A stretch of 64,000 bases of DNA, taken from assembly GCA_963733105.1 (NCBI GenBank), contig CAVTCB010000010.1, positions 434,001 to 498,000 of the forward strand, given 5' to 3'. This DNA comes from JAFAYN01 sp963733105. GTDB taxonomy: Bacteria > Gemmatimonadota > Gemmatimonadetes > Longimicrobiales > Longimicrobiaceae. How positions within the stretch are numbered: position 1 is the stretch's first letter; the number at the start of each line of letters is the position of its first letter. The translations under genes and the position numbers were made by a program. Positions 32,003 through 43,800 of the stretch are shown here, piece after piece. The notes under the pieces are model-generated. The model was not told where the DNA came from, did no database searches, and saw only the letters and a program-made list of their open reading frames with translations.

Positions 32003-33574
32003 TCAGCGGGCGGGGGCGGTGGAGTCGGCCGACGGGAGGAAGCGCGGCGGACGGCGGTGCCGCGTGGCCTGCTCGTAGGCGTAGGCGATCTCGATCAGCG
32101 CGGGCTCGGACCAGGCGTCCCCCAGCACCTGGAGGCCGACGGGGAGCACGCCGCGGGCGTACCCCATCGGCACCGTGAGCGCGGGGAACCCGGTGGGCGG
32201 GGAGAGCTGCCAGCTGTTGTTGCCGTGCGGGGTGTTGAGGTCGCCGATGCGGCGCGGCGGGTGGCTCCAGGTGGGGTAGACCAGCGCGTCCAGCCGGCCG
32301 TCCGCGAGCGCTCTGCGCACCCCGGCGGCGAGCCGGGGGGCGTTCACGGCGGCCTGGCGGCACGACTCGTCCCGCTCCACCCCCTGGAAGGCGGCGAAGC
32401 TCCGCAGCCGCCCCTCCACGCTGGGGTGGTACCGGCCGGAGCGGAGCACCTCGTCCACGGTCCGGGGGACGGTGCCCGGGGCGCGGGTGGCGAGGTACGC
32501 CTCCACGTCCGTGCGGAAGCGGGGGCACCAGAGCGAGCCCCGGATGGTGTCCAGCTCGGGGACGCGGACGGAGTCCACCACGACCGCGCCCCCGGCCCGC
32601 AGGTCGCGGAGCGCCTCCTCGAAGCGGCGCAGCACCTCGGGGTCGGCGCCCGGGGCGTCGGAGAGCTGGCGCGCCACGCCGATCCGCTTCCCGCGGAGCC
32701 CGTCGGGGCGGAGGTGGCCGGCGTAGCTCCGCGGCATCCGCGCCCGGCTCCCGGCGGTGACCGGGTCCGCCGGGTCGGGGCCGGCGATCACGTCGAGGAC
32801 GGCCACCGCGTCGGCGACGGTGCGGGCCATGGGGCCCCCCACGTCGCGGTCCAGGTACAGGGGGACGATCCCGTCGCGGCTGGTGAGCCCCATGGTGGAG
32901 CGGATCCCCACCAGCGCGGTGTGGGCGGAGGGCCCGCGGATGGAGTTCCCGGTGTCGGTCCCCAGCCCCACCATCCCCAGGCTGGCCGCGACGGCGGCGG
33001 CGGTCCCGCCGCTGGAGCCGGCGGTGGTCCGGTCCAGCGCGTAGGGGTTGCGGGTGTGGCCGGGGTGCGCGGAGCCCACGGTCTCGTAGGGGGTGAACGC
33101 CCACTCGGCCATGTTGGACTTGGCCAGCACGATGGCGCCGGCCTCGCGCAGCCGCCGCACCTGGAAGGCGTCGTCGGGGGGGACGGTCCCGGCCAGGGCG
33201 AGCGAGCCCGCGGTGGTGGGGAGGCCGCGGGTGTCGTAGTTGTCCTTGACGATCACCGGGATCCCGTGCAGCGGCCCCATCGCTCCCCCGCGGGCGAGCA
33301 CGGCGTCCAGCGAGTCGGCCGTGCGCAGGGCGTCGGGGCTCAGCGTCACCAGGGCGTTGAGCGCGGGGCCGCGGCGGTCGTACGCCTCGATGCGCGCCAG
33401 GTACTCCTCCACCAGCCGGCGGGCGGTGAGCCGCCCCGCCCGCATCTCCCGGTGCGCGCCGGCGATGGTGGCCTCCTCCACGCGGAACGCGGGGGCGGGC
33501 GCGCCGGGGCCGGCGGCCCGGCAGGCGGGGGCGAGGAGGAGGGCGGCGAGCGCGGGGAGGAGCCGGGACTTCAC
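32003..33574 (-). CDS. Amidase-signature family hydrolase
   Basis: 523 residues from GTG 33574, with a lipobox-like ALLLAPACRA in its signal region. The Ser-cisSer-Lys catalytic triad is visible: Lys110 in IVKDNYDT, the Ser pair in TAGSSGGTAA (about 187), and Ser in TDTGNSIRGPSA (about 211). Acts on amides such as peptide or acyl amides. Unusually for this family, it is likely exported. It is in tandem with the gamma-glutamyltransferase gene, a plausible amide-scavenging pair. Confidence 0.9.
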   Translation of the reverse strand: MKSRLLPALAALLLAPACRAAGPGAPAPAFRVEEATIAGAHREMRAGRLTARRLVEEYLARIEAYDRRGPALNALVTLSPDALRTADSLDAVLARGGAMGPLHGIPVIVKDNYDTRGLPTTAGSLALAGTVPPDDAFQVRRLREAGAIVLAKSNMAEWAFTPYETVGSAHPGHTRNPYALDRTTAGSSGGTAAAVAASLGMVGLGTDTGNSIRGPSAHTALVGIRSTMGLTSRDGIVPLYLDRDVGGPMARTVADAVAVLDVIAGPDPADPVTAGSRARMPRSYAGHLRPDGLRGKRIGVARQLSDAPGADPEVLRRFEEALRDLRAGGAVVVDSVRVPELDTIRGSLWCPRFRTDVEAYLATRAPGTVPRTVDEVLRSGRYHPSVEGRLRSFAAFQGVERDESCRQAAVNAPRLAAGVRRALADGRLDALVYPTWSHPPRRIGDLNTPHGNNSWQLSPPTGFPALTVPMGYARGVLPVGLQVLGDAWSEPALIEIAYAYEQATRHRRPPRFLPSADSTAPAR

Positions 33575-33624
33575 GGGATCGGGTCCGGGGCGCGGGGTGA
33601 AGGGCTCGGGTGGCTCCGGGGAGG

Positions 33625-34506
33625 TTACTCTCCGGCCGGGGAGGCCGCCAGACCCTCCTCGTCGCCCAGGGCGCGGCGCGCGGCGGCGGCGGTGAAGACG
33701 CGGTACGCTTCCGCCAGCGCCGCGAGGGCGCGCTCGCCGCCGGCCTCGGGCGGGAGGGGGCCGAGCTGCCGGAGCACCGCGTCGGGGACCTCCGCCGCGC
33801 GGGGGGCGAAGCGCAGCGCGGACAGCTCCGGCCCGGCCCGCCAGAAGCTCCCGGTGCGCGGCTCCGGGGGGAGCGCGGGAGCCTCGTCCCCGGGCTCCGC
33901 CGCGGCGGGGGCGGCGCCGCGCAGCTCGCGGAGCCGCTCCAGGAGCGCCTCGCGGGGACGGCCGCGCCAGGCCAGCACCAGGAACGGGTCGGCGTCGAAC
34001 GCCTCGGCCAGGATGTAGAGGACCGCGGCGACGTGCTTGCACGGGTTGGCCGGGTCGGGGCAGGAGCAGTCGCCGGCGAGCTCCGTGGGCCTGGCGGGGA
34101 AGAGCGAGAGCCCCGCGGCCTCGAAGGCGGTCTCCACGTCGCGCGGCATCTCCCCCGCCAGGAGCGCGGCCAGGAAGAGCGCCTGCCCGGCCAGCGCCTC
34201 CTCGGCGCGCGCCCACTCCTCCTCCGTGAACGGCACCAGGTCGATCCGCACCCGGTACGGCTCGCGCCGCGACCCCTGCACCCGCGCGCCGACGCGCCCG
34301 GGCTCCACCCGCAGCTCCATCACCTGGCCGCTCCGCGCGTAGCTCCGCCCGCGCGAGAGCCGCGAGGTGTCGGCCACCGCGCTCAGGGCGGCGATGAAGC
34401 GCCGGGACCACCAGCTCTCGCCGATCTCGCCGCGCTGGCTCCGCGCCCGGATGCCGTCACGGGCCTGGCGGCGCGGGGCGTGGTCGTACTGCCGCCAGTC
34501 GCTCAT
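33625..34506 (-). CDS. SWIM zinc-finger protein
   Basis: 293 residues. CSCPDPANPCKHVAAV provides C-x-C-...-C-x-H, the SWIM zinc-binding motif, at about residues 147-162. Basic N-terminus (RRQARDGIRARSQRG). Gene neighbour and partner of the SNF2 helicase gene 15 bases upstream; this pairing is common in bacteria and suggests a DNA-associated chromatin-like or repair function. Confidence 0.88.
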   Translation of the reverse strand: MSDWRQYDHAPRRQARDGIRARSQRGEIGESWWSRRFIAALSAVADTSRLSRGRSYARSGQVMELRVEPGRVGARVQGSRREPYRVRIDLVPFTEEEWARAEEALAGQALFLAALLAGEMPRDVETAFEAAGLSLFPARPTELAGDCSCPDPANPCKHVAAVLYILAEAFDADPFLVLAWRGRPREALLERLRELRGAAPAAAEPGDEAPALPPEPRTGSFWRAGPELSALRFAPRAAEVPDAVLRQLGPLPPEAGGERALAALAEAYRVFTAAAARRALGDEEGLAASPAGE

Positions 34507-34521
34507 CGGCGCCTCCTCACG

Positions 34522-37500
34522 TCACTCCGCCACCGCGTCGGAGCCCAGCGCCACCACGCGGCGCAGCTCCGCGGTGGACAGCTCGGTGAGCCACGCCTCG
34601 CCCGCGCCCAGGACGCTGGCGGCGAGCCGCTTCTTGTCCTCGATCATCTCGTCGATCCTCTCCTCCAGCGTCCCCGCGCACACCAGCTTGCGCACCTGCA
34701 CGTCGCGCCGCTGCCCGATGCGGAAGGCGCGGTCGGTGGCCTGGTCCTCCACGGCGGGGTTCCACCAGCGGTCGAAGTGGACCACGTGGTTGGCGGCGGT
34801 CAGGTTGAGCCCGGTGCCCCCCGCCCTGAGCGAGAGGAGGAGGACGGAGGGGCCGTCCGGCGCCTGGAAGCGCGCCACCAGCGCGTCGCGCGCGGGCCTG
34901 GAGGTGCCGCCGTGCAGGAAGGGGACCTCGCGCCCCAGGCGCTCCTCCAGGTGCGCCTGCAGGAGGCGGCCCATCTCCGCGAACTGGGTGAAGACCAGCG
35001 CCCGGTCGCCCAGGGCCATCACCTCCTCCAGGATCTCCTCCAGCCGCGCCAGCTTCCCGGAGCGGCCGGGGAGGGGGGAGCGGTCGGCCAGGAGCTGCGC
35101 GGGGTGGTTGCACACCTGCTTGAGCCGCAGCAGGGTGGCGAGCACCAGCCCGCGCCGCTCGATCCCCTCGCTGCTCTCCACGCGCTCCAGCATCTCGTCC
35201 ACGGTGGCCTGGTAGAGCGAGGCCTGCTCGCGGGTGAGGTTGCAGAGGACCGTGAACTCCTGCTTGGCGGGGAGGTCGCGGATGATGCGGCGGTCGGTCT
35301 TGAGCCGGCGCAGGACGAAGGGGGCGGTGAGCCGCCGGAGCCGCGCGGCGGCGTCCGCGTCGCGGTAGCGCTCCACGGGGGTGGCGAAGCGGCGGCGGAA
35401 CTCGGCGGCGGTGCCCAGGAGCCCGGGGTTCAGGAACTCCAGGATGGACCACAGCTCGGAGAGCCGGTTCTCCACCGGGGTCCCGGTGAGGGCGAGGCGG
35501 CGGGGCGCGCGGAAGCTCCGCACGGCCTGCGTCTGCCGGGCGGCGGGGTTCTTGACGTTCTGCGCCTCGTCCAGCACCACGCGCCCCCACTCCACCTCCG
35601 CCAGCTCCTCCCGGTCGCGCGCGGCCAGCGCGTAGGTGGTGAGCACCAGGTCGGAGTCGCGCACGGCCTTCCGCAGCGCCTTCCCGCTCAGGCGCTCGCC
35701 GCCGTGGTGCACGTGAAGGCGCAGCCCCGGCGCGAACCTGGCCGCCTCCCGCTGCCAGTTCCCCACCAGCGACATGGGGCACACCAGGAGGGTGGGGAGC
35801 CGGCGCTTCCTCCGTCCGGTCCCGGTCTCCACCGGGTTGGCGAGGAGGAGCGCGAGCGTCTGCGGGGTCTTCCCCAGCCCCATGTCGTCGGCCAGGCAGG
35901 CACCCAGCCCCAGCCGGTCCAGGAAGGCGAGCCAGGCCAGTCCGCGCCGCTGGTAGGGGCGGAGCTTCCCCTTGAATCCGGGGGGGGCGGGGACCGGCTC
36001 GATCCGCGCGTCGCCGGACGCGCCCAGGAGCTCCGCCAGCCACCCCTCCGCCTCCACCCCAGCCACGGGGATTCCGGCTCCCGCGTCCTCCTCCCCCGTC
36101 GCCAGGCGCAGCACCTCCGCCACGGTCGTCTCGCCCGAGGCGCCGCGCTCGAAGATGCGGAGAGCGGCCTCCACCTCCCCGGGCTTCAGCTCCACCCACT
36201 CCCCCCGGAAGCGCACCAGCGGCGCCTTGAGCCGGGCCAGCGCCCGCAGCTCGGCGGCCGAGACCTTCTCCCCGCCCAGCGACACCTCCCAGTCGTAGGC
36301 GCAGACCGCTTCCAGCCCGAAGCGCCCGTCCGGGCTCCGTCCCGGGGCGGAGGCGGGGCGGGCGCGCAGCGTCGCCCCCAGGCGCGCGGCGGGCTTCCCC
36401 CACCACCCGGGGACGCGCACGCCGAAGCCCGCCTGCGCCAGGAGCGGGGCGCCGTCGCGGAGGAAGCGGTGGGCGGCGCCCGCGTCCAGCTCCATCCCGG
36501 TGGGGCGGGCGCCGCGCAGCGCCGGCTCCAGCGGCGGGTGGAGGCGCAGCGCCCGGCCCAGGTCGCCGAGGAGCCGCTCCTGCGGATCGTCCAGGGTGCG
36601 CCGCAGCACCGTCAGCGGGCCGCGCGTGCGCCACACCTGCTCCGCGGGGACCAGGAGGGAGGGGTCGTCCGCGGCCTGGAGGAGGAAGTCCAGGCGCCAG
36701 GGAGCGTCGCCCTCCGCCGGCTCCCCCGGGGCGGAGAGGAGGAAGCAGGTGCGCAGCCCGGCGCCGCTCGCGGACGGGCGCAGCGGAGCGGCCCAGGCGG
36801 TGAGCGCCGCGGCCACGGGCTCCCCGGGGCCGTCTCCCGGCCGGTCGCCGGCCAGGGCTCCGAGCCAGTAGGGGGCCGCGGGCGACGGCTTCCACCCGGC
36901 CAGGGCCCGCCGCACGCAGGCGTCGGTGAGCGCCGCGAGGGCGAGCGCCGCCGTCTCGGCGGGGTCCGCCTCCGCCCCGCAGGCCGCGCACGCCTCCGGG
37001 AGGCTCCGGCGGAGCGCCGCGGCGCGCTCCGCGTCGGCCTCGTCCGTGAGCACGGGGCGCCAGGCGGCGGTCCAGGCGCCGTCCCGGTGCTCCGGCACGG
37101 GGAGCACCCGGCCGCGCGCGGCAAGCTCCAGCGCCAGCTTGGCTACCTCGGCGAGCGCGAGCACCGTGTCCCCCGGGACGACTCCCTCCGGCGCGGCCGG
37201 GAGGGCGAGGAGGAAGTCGAGCGCCGCGGCGGGCGGGAGCGCGACCGCCGGCACCGTCCAGGCCGCGGTCCCGCCGGGCTCGGGGACCTCTTCGTCGAAG
37301 GGGTGGGTCCGGACCAGGTGCGGCGAGGCCTGCGGGCCGCGAGGGTGGGAGGGGAGATGGAGCGTCAGCTCGGCGGCGAAGACGCGCCCGTCCGGCTCCC
37401 CCAGGCGCCCGAGCGCGTCCCACAGGTCGCGCATCCCCGCGGCGAAGGGGTGCGGGCGGGGGCGGGGAAGGCGCGGAGGGCGTCCCTTCCGCCGGGGCGC

Positions 37501-37575
37501 GGACGCGGGACCGTCCGGCGACTCTCCCCAGAGGCGCAGCCCGTGGGGGCTCCAGCAGGCGTGGACGACGGTCAC
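34522..37575 (-). CDS. SNF2-family DNA-dependent ATPase
   Basis: 1017 residues from GTG 37575; longer open frame upstream lacks homology. N-terminal ~480 residues hold a family-specific region, then the two RecA-like halves: motif I ADDMGLGKTPQT, DEAQNVKNP (II), LTGTPVENRLSELW (III), and in the second half SLRAGGTGLNLTAAN and DRWWNPAVEDQATDRAFRI. Translocates on DNA to remodel nucleoprotein or aid repair; nuclear-type helicase unwinding is not expected. Pair with SWIM protein. Confidence 0.92.
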   Translation of the reverse strand: MTVVHACWSPHGLRLWGESPDGPASAPRRKGRPPRLPRPRPHPFAAGMRDLWDALGRLGEPDGRVFAAELTLHLPSHPRGPQASPHLVRTHPFDEEVPEPGGTAAWTVPAVALPPAAALDFLLALPAAPEGVVPGDTVLALAEVAKLALELAARGRVLPVPEHRDGAWTAAWRPVLTDEADAERAAALRRSLPEACAACGAEADPAETAALALAALTDACVRRALAGWKPSPAAPYWLGALAGDRPGDGPGEPVAAALTAWAAPLRPSASGAGLRTCFLLSAPGEPAEGDAPWRLDFLLQAADDPSLLVPAEQVWRTRGPLTVLRRTLDDPQERLLGDLGRALRLHPPLEPALRGARPTGMELDAGAAHRFLRDGAPLLAQAGFGVRVPGWWGKPAARLGATLRARPASAPGRSPDGRFGLEAVCAYDWEVSLGGEKVSAAELRALARLKAPLVRFRGEWVELKPGEVEAALRIFERGASGETTVAEVLRLATGEEDAGAGIPVAGVEAEGWLAELLGASGDARIEPVPAPPGFKGKLRPYQRRGLAWLAFLDRLGLGACLADDMGLGKTPQTLALLLANPVETGTGRRKRRLPTLLVCPMSLVGNWQREAARFAPGLRLHVHHGGERLSGKALRKAVRDSDLVLTTYALAARDREELAEVEWGRVVLDEAQNVKNPAARQTQAVRSFRAPRRLALTGTPVENRLSELWSILEFLNPGLLGTAAEFRRRFATPVERYRDADAAARLRRLTAPFVLRRLKTDRRIIRDLPAKQEFTVLCNLTREQASLYQATVDEMLERVESSEGIERRGLVLATLLRLKQVCNHPAQLLADRSPLPGRSGKLARLEEILEEVMALGDRALVFTQFAEMGRLLQAHLEERLGREVPFLHGGTSRPARDALVARFQAPDGPSVLLLSLRAGGTGLNLTAANHVVHFDRWWNPAVEDQATDRAFRIGQRRDVQVRKLVCAGTLEERIDEMIEDKKRLAASVLGAGEAWLTELSTAELRRVVALGSDAVAE

Positions 37576-37694
37576 GGCGGCTCCAGCCGGGGATGCGTTG
37601 CGGTTCGGAAGCAAGGTACGCGGAGTGGACGGGCGCGAAAAGTCCGTGCCGGCCCGGCCGCGGTCCCACCCCTCCGGTGCGCATAGTTCCAGCC

Positions 37695-37723
37695 TTGACA
37701 ATCGCCCGCGCTCCGGGTGATCT
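37695..37723 (+). promoter_or_regulatory. Likely promoter of the NRPS gene
   Basis: Consensus TTGACA (37695-37700), then 17 bases, then a weak TGATCT -10. It faces the NRPS ATG at 37820 from the 244-base divergent gap with the SNF2 gene. Confidence 0.45.
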
Positions 37724-37819
37724 TCCGCCGTTACAATCCCCAACGTCCGGCTCCATCCCGGGAGGCGCCACCTCAGGCCGCCTCCCGCGTGCAGTCCCCG
37801 GCGTCGACCTCCCCGAGAC

Positions 37820-40800
37820 ATGGACCTTTCCGAACGGCTCGCGCGGCTCTCCCCGGAGAAGGTCGCGCAGCTCGTGGAGCGGCTGCGGGCGAAGCAGCAG
37901 GGCGACGCCCCCGCGGCCGGCATCCCCCGCCGCGACCCGGACGAGCCGTGTCCGCTCTCCTTCTCCCAGCAGCGTCTCTGGTTCATCGACCGTTTCGAGC
38001 CAGGCACCGTCGCCTACAACGCGGTGAGCGCCGTCCGCTTCGACGGCGCGCTGGACGTGGAGGCGCTGCGCCACGCGCTGCAGGGCGTGGTGGCGCGGCA
38101 CGAGGCGCTGCGGACCGTGTTCGCCGAGCGGGAGGGCGAGCCGGTGCAGGTGGTGCTCCCGGAGGCGCGGGTGCCGCTGGAGACGGAGGAGCTGGGCGCG
38201 GAGCCGGAGGAGGCCGGGGTCGCGCGCCGGGTGCGGCGCGAGGCGAGGCGCCCCTTCGACCTGGCGGCGGGGCCGCTGGTCCGCGCGCTCCTCCTGCGCA
38301 CCGCCCCCGACCGGCACCACCTGGTGCTGTCCATGCACCACGTCGTGGCCGACGGGTGGTCGCGCGGGATCATCGTCCGCGAGGTCTCCGCGCTGTACGC
38401 CGCCCGCGTGCGCGGCGAGGAGGCCGCGCTCCCCCCCTCCCCGTCCAGTTCCCCGACTTCGCCGCCTGGCAGCGCCGCCGGATGGAGGGCGCCCTCCTCC
38501 GCGAGCAGCTCGACTGGTGGACGGAGCGGCTGCGCGGCGCCCCCCCCGTCCTGGAGCTCCCCACCGACCGGCCGCGCCCGGCGGCGCACTCCGTGGAGGG
38601 CGCGCTGCACCGCTTCCGCGTCCCGGCGCGCGTGGCGGAGGCGCTGCGGCGGACGGCGCGCGAGGAGGAGGCCACCCCCTTCATGGCGCTCCTGGCCGCG
38701 TACCAGGCGTTCCTGGCCCGCTACACCGGGCAGACGGACGTGGTGGTGGGGACCCCCGTCGCCAACCGGGGGCGCGCGGAAACGGAGGGTGTGGTCGGCT
38801 TCTTCGCCAACACGCTGGCGCTGCGCGCGGAGCTGGACGGCGACCCCACCTTCCGCGAGGCGCTCCGCCGCGTGCGCGCGGCGGCGCTGGGCGCGTACGC
38901 GCACGAGGAGCTGCCGTTCGAGCGGCTGGTGGAGGAGCTGCGCCCGGAGCGCGACCCCGGCCGTTCCGTGGTCTTCCAGACCCTGTTCGTGCTGGACGGC
39001 GCCCCCGCGGCGGCGATCCGCCTCCCGGGGGTGGAGATGGTCCCGGTGGAGGCGGACCCGGGGACCTCCCCGTTCGACCTGATGCTGCGGATGGAGGACG
39101 GGGAGGGGGGGCTGTCGGGCGCGCTGGAGTACGCGACGGCGCTCTTCGAGCCCGCCACCGCCGCGCGCATGGCGGAGCACTTCGCCACCCTGCTCGCGGG
39201 GATCGCGGCGGACCCGGACGCGCCGCTCTCCCGCCTCCCGCTGATGGGCGCGGCGGAGCGGACCCGCGTGCTGGAGACGTGGAACGACACCGCGCACGTC
39301 CCCCCCGCGGACCTCTGCGTCCACGAGCTGTTCGCGCGCCAGGCGGCGCTCACCCCCGACCGCGCGGCGCTGGTGTTCCGCGGCGAGGCGACGAGCTACG
39401 CGGAGCTGGAGCGCGCGGCCAACCGGCTGGCGCGCCACCTGGCGGGGCTCGGCGCGGGGCCGGAGGCGCGGGTGGGAGTGTGCCTGGAGCGCGCGCCGGA
39501 GCTGGTGGTCGCCCTCCTGGCGATCCTCAAGGCCGGGGCCGCCTACGTCCCCCTCGACCCCGCGTTCCCGGCGGAGCGCCTGGGGTGGATGACGGAGGAC
39601 GCGGGGGTCCGGCTGGTGGTGACCCGCTCCCATCTCGCCGGGCGGCTCCCCGCCGGGCGTCGAGCCCGTGGCGCTGGACGCGCTGCGGGAGCGGATCGCC
39701 GCGGAGGACGACACGGCGCCGGAGAGCGGAGTGCTGCCGGAGAACCTGTCGCACGTGATCTTCACCTCCGGCTCCACGGGGCGCCCCAAGGGGGTGATGA
39801 TCCGGCACTCCGCGGTGGTCCTCCTCCTCCGCTGGCTGCGCGAGAACGTCTCCGACGAGGAGCGCGCCGGGGTCCTGGGCTCCACCTCCGTCTCCTTCGA
39901 CGTGTCGGTGGCCGAGATCTTCGGCGCGCTCTGCTGGGGCGGACGGCTGGTGCTGGTGGAGAACGCGCTGGAGCTCCCCTCCGTGGCCGACCAGGAGATC
40001 CGCCTGGCCACCATGGTCCCCACCGCGGCGGCGGAGCTGCTGCGCGCGGGCGGCATCCCGGCGAGCGTGCGCGGCTTCAACCTGGCGGGCGAGGCGCTCC
40101 CGGCCGACCTGGCGCGGGGGCTGTACGCGCTCTCGACGGTGGAGACCGTCCGCAACCTGTTCGGCCCCACGGAGGACACCACCTACTCCACCTGCTCGCG
40201 GGTGGAGCCGGGGGCGGAGCAGGTGCTCATCGGCCGCGCGCTGGCGGGGAGCCGGGCGTACGTGCTGGACGCGGGGCTGGAGCCGGCGCCCGTCGGCGTC
40301 CCCGGCGAGCTGTACCTGGCGGGCGAGGGGCTGGCGCGCGGCTACGCCAGCCGGCCGGAGCTGACGGCGGAGCGCTTCCTCCCCGACCCGTTCGGGCCCG
40401 CCGGGTCGCGGCTGTACCGCACCGGGGACCGGGCGCGCTGGCGGGCCCGCGGGGAGCTGGAGTACCTGGGGCGCGCGGACCACCAGGTCAAGGTGCGCGG
40501 CTTCCGCATCGAGCCGGGGGAGGTGGAGGCCGCGCTGCGCGCCCACCCGGCGGTGCGCGAGGCGGTGGTGGTGGCGCGGGAGGACGCGCCCGGCGGGAAG
40601 CGCCTGGTGGCCTACGTGGTGGCGGACGGGGCGGAGGCGCCGGCGGCGGAGCTGCGCGCCCGCCTCCGGTCGAGCCTCCCGGACTACATGGTCCCCTCCG
40701 CCTTCGTCGTGCTGGAGGCGCTCCCCCTCACCCCGAGCGGGAAGCTGGACCGCGGCGCCCTCCCCGCGCCGGAGGCGGAGCCCGGGGACGCGTACGTCCC

Positions 40801-43800
40801 GCCCCGCACGCCCACCGAGGAGGCGCTGGCCGCCGTCTGGGCGGAGGTGCTGGGGGTGGAGCGCGTGGGCGCGGCGGACGACTTCTTCGCGCTGGGCGGC
40901 CACTCGCTCCTGGCGACGCGGCTGGTGGCCCGCGTCCGGGACGCGCTCGGCACGGAGCCGGCGGTGCGGGCGGTGTTCGAGGCGCCCACCGTGGCGGAGC
41001 TGGCCGCGCGCCTGGACGCCGCCCGCGCCGGGGGGGAGGCCGCGGACGCGCCGCCCATCGTCCCCGTCCCGCGCGACCGGCCGCTCCCCCTCTCCTTCGC
41101 CCAGCAGCGCCTCTGGCTCGTCGACCGGATGGAGCCGGGGAGCGCCGCCTACGTGATGTCCGCCGCGCTGCGGCTGCGCGGGCGGCTGGACCCGGAGGCG
41201 CTGGAGCGCGCCTTCGGCGAGACCGTCCGGCGGCACGAGGCGCTGCGCACCGTCTTCGCGGAGCGGGGCGGCGAGCCGGTGCAGGTGGTCCGCGACCCCG
41301 CGCCGGTCGCGCTCCCCGTCACCGACCTGCGCCACCTCCCGGCGGGGGAGCGGGAGCGCGCGGCCGCGGATGCGGCGGCGCGCGGGGCGCAGCGCCCGTT
41401 CGACCTGGCCGCCGGGCCGCTCCTGCGGGCGGAGCTCCTCCGGCTGGACGCGGAGGAGTGGGCGCTCCGGGTCGACGTGCACCACGCCGTCGCCGACGGG
41501 TGGAGCGTCGGCGTGCTGGTCGGGGAGCTGTCGGAGGCGTACTCCGCGGCCGTGGAGGGGCGGGCGACGTCGCTCCCCGACCTCCCCGTGCAGTACGCGG
41601 ACTACGCCGTCTGGCAGCGCGGCTGGCTCCGGGGCGGGGCGCTGGAGCGGGAGACCGCGTACTGGCGCGAGCGGCTGGCCGGCGCGCCGCCGCTGCTGGA
41701 TCTTCCCACCGACCGGCCGCGCCCGCCCACCCAGGGGACGGACGGGGGGAGCCGCGCCTTCGCGGTCCCGCCTGCCGCCGCGGACGCGCTGCGGGCGCTG
41801 GCCCGGCGCGAGGGGGCGACGCCGTTCATGGCGCTGGCCGCCGCGTGGCAGCTCCTCCTGTCGCGCTGGTCGGGACAGGAGGACGTCCTGGTGGGGACGC
41901 CGGTGGCCGGGCGGCGGCGCCGCGAGCTGGAGCCGCTGGTGGGCTTCTTCGTGAACACGCTGGTGCTGCGCACCGACCTGGGCGGCGACCCGGGGTTCCG
42001 CGCGCTCCTCGGGCGCGTGCGCGAGGCCACGCTGGGGGCGCTGGCGCACCAGGAGGTGCCGTTCGAGAAGCTGGTGGAGGAGCTGGCGCCGGAGCGGAGC
42101 CTGAGCCACACCCCCTTCTTCCAGGCGGTGATCGCCCTGGGCGAGGGCGGGCGCGCCCTGCCGCGGCTGGCGGGGCTGGAGGCGGAGCCCCTGGACACCG
42201 GCCCCGGAGCGGCCAAGTTCGACCTCACACTGGAGCTGGCCGACGAGGGCCCGGGCGGCTTCCGCGGCGCCCTCACCTACCGCGCCGAGCTGTGGGACGG
42301 GCCCACCGTGGAGCGGATGCTCGGCCACCTGGGCGCCCTGCTGGCGGGGGCCGCCGCGGACCCGGAGCGCCCCGTCTCCGCGCTCCCCGTGCTGGACGCC
42401 GCGGAGCGGGCGCGGGTGCTGGAGGAGTGGAACGCGACGGAGCGCCCGTACCCTGCCGGGCTTCGCGTCCACGACCTGTTCGCCGCGCAGGCCGCGCGCA
42501 CGCCCGCCGCGGTCGCGGTCGTCCACCGCGGGGAGACCGTCACCTACGCGGAGCTGGACCGGCGCTCGGCCCGGCTCGCCAGCGCGCTGCGCAGGCGGGG
42601 CGTGGGGCCCGAGACCCGCGTCGGCGTCTGCATGGGCCGCACCTCGGAGCTGCTCGTCGCCCTCCTCGCCGTGCTCAGGGCGGGGGGCGCGTACGTCCCC
42701 CTGGACCCGGCATACCCCCGGGAGCGCCTGGGCTTCATGGTGGAGGACGCGCGCGTCGGCCTGGTCCTCACCGAGCCGGGTCTCGCCGGGCGCCTCCCGG
42801 AGGGCGGGGCCGTGCCGGTCTTCGCCGACGCCGCGTCCGGCGAGCCCGACGACGCCCTGGAGAGCGGGGTGCTCCCGGAAAACCTGTCGCACGTGATCTT
42901 CACCTCCGGCTCCACCGGGCGCCCCAAGGGGGTGATGATCCGGCACTCCTCCACGGTCGTCCTCCTGCACTGGCTGCGGGAGAACGTCTCCGACGAGGAG
43001 CGCTCCTCGGTTCTGTTCTCCACGTCGATCAACTTCGACGTCTCCGTCGCCGAGGTGTTCGGGACGCTCTGCTGGGGCGGGCGGCTGGTGCTGGTGGAGA
43101 GCGCGCTGGAGCTGGCGTCGCTCGTGGAGCCCGTCGTGTACGCCAGCATGGTCCCCAGCGCGGCCGCGGAGCTGCTGCGCGCGGGGGGCATCCCGGCCTC
43201 GGTGAGGACGCTGAACCTGGGCGGCGAGGCGCTCCCCGGCGAGCTGGCGCAGGCGCTCTACGCCCTGGGCACGGTCGACAGGGTCGGGAACCTGTACGGC
43301 CCCACCGAGGACACCACCTATTCGACGTACTCCGTCGTGGAGCGCGGGGGCGGCCGCGTCCACGTGGGCCGGCCGGTGGCGAACACGCGGGCGTACGTGC
43401 TGGACCGGCACCTCCACCCCGTTCCCGTGGGCGTGGTGGGCGAGCTGTACCTGGCGGGCGACGGCCTGGCCCGGGGGTACGCAAGCCGTCCCGACCTCAC
43501 CGCCGAGCGCTTCCTCCCCGACCCGTTCGGCGCCCCCGGCGCGCGCATGTACCGGGTGATGGACCGCGTCCGCCGGCGCCCCGACGGCGTGCTGGAGTAC
43601 CTGGGCCGCACCGACCACCAGGTCAAGGTGCGGGGCTTCCGCATCGAGCTGGGGGAGGTCGAGGCGGTGCTGGGGCGCCACCCCTCCGTGCGCGACGTGG
43701 TGGCCGTGGTGCGGGAGGACCGGCCGGGCGACCGGCGGATCGTGGCCTACGTGACGGGGGCGGGCGCCGCCGCCGGGGAGCTGCGGGCGCACGCCGGCGC

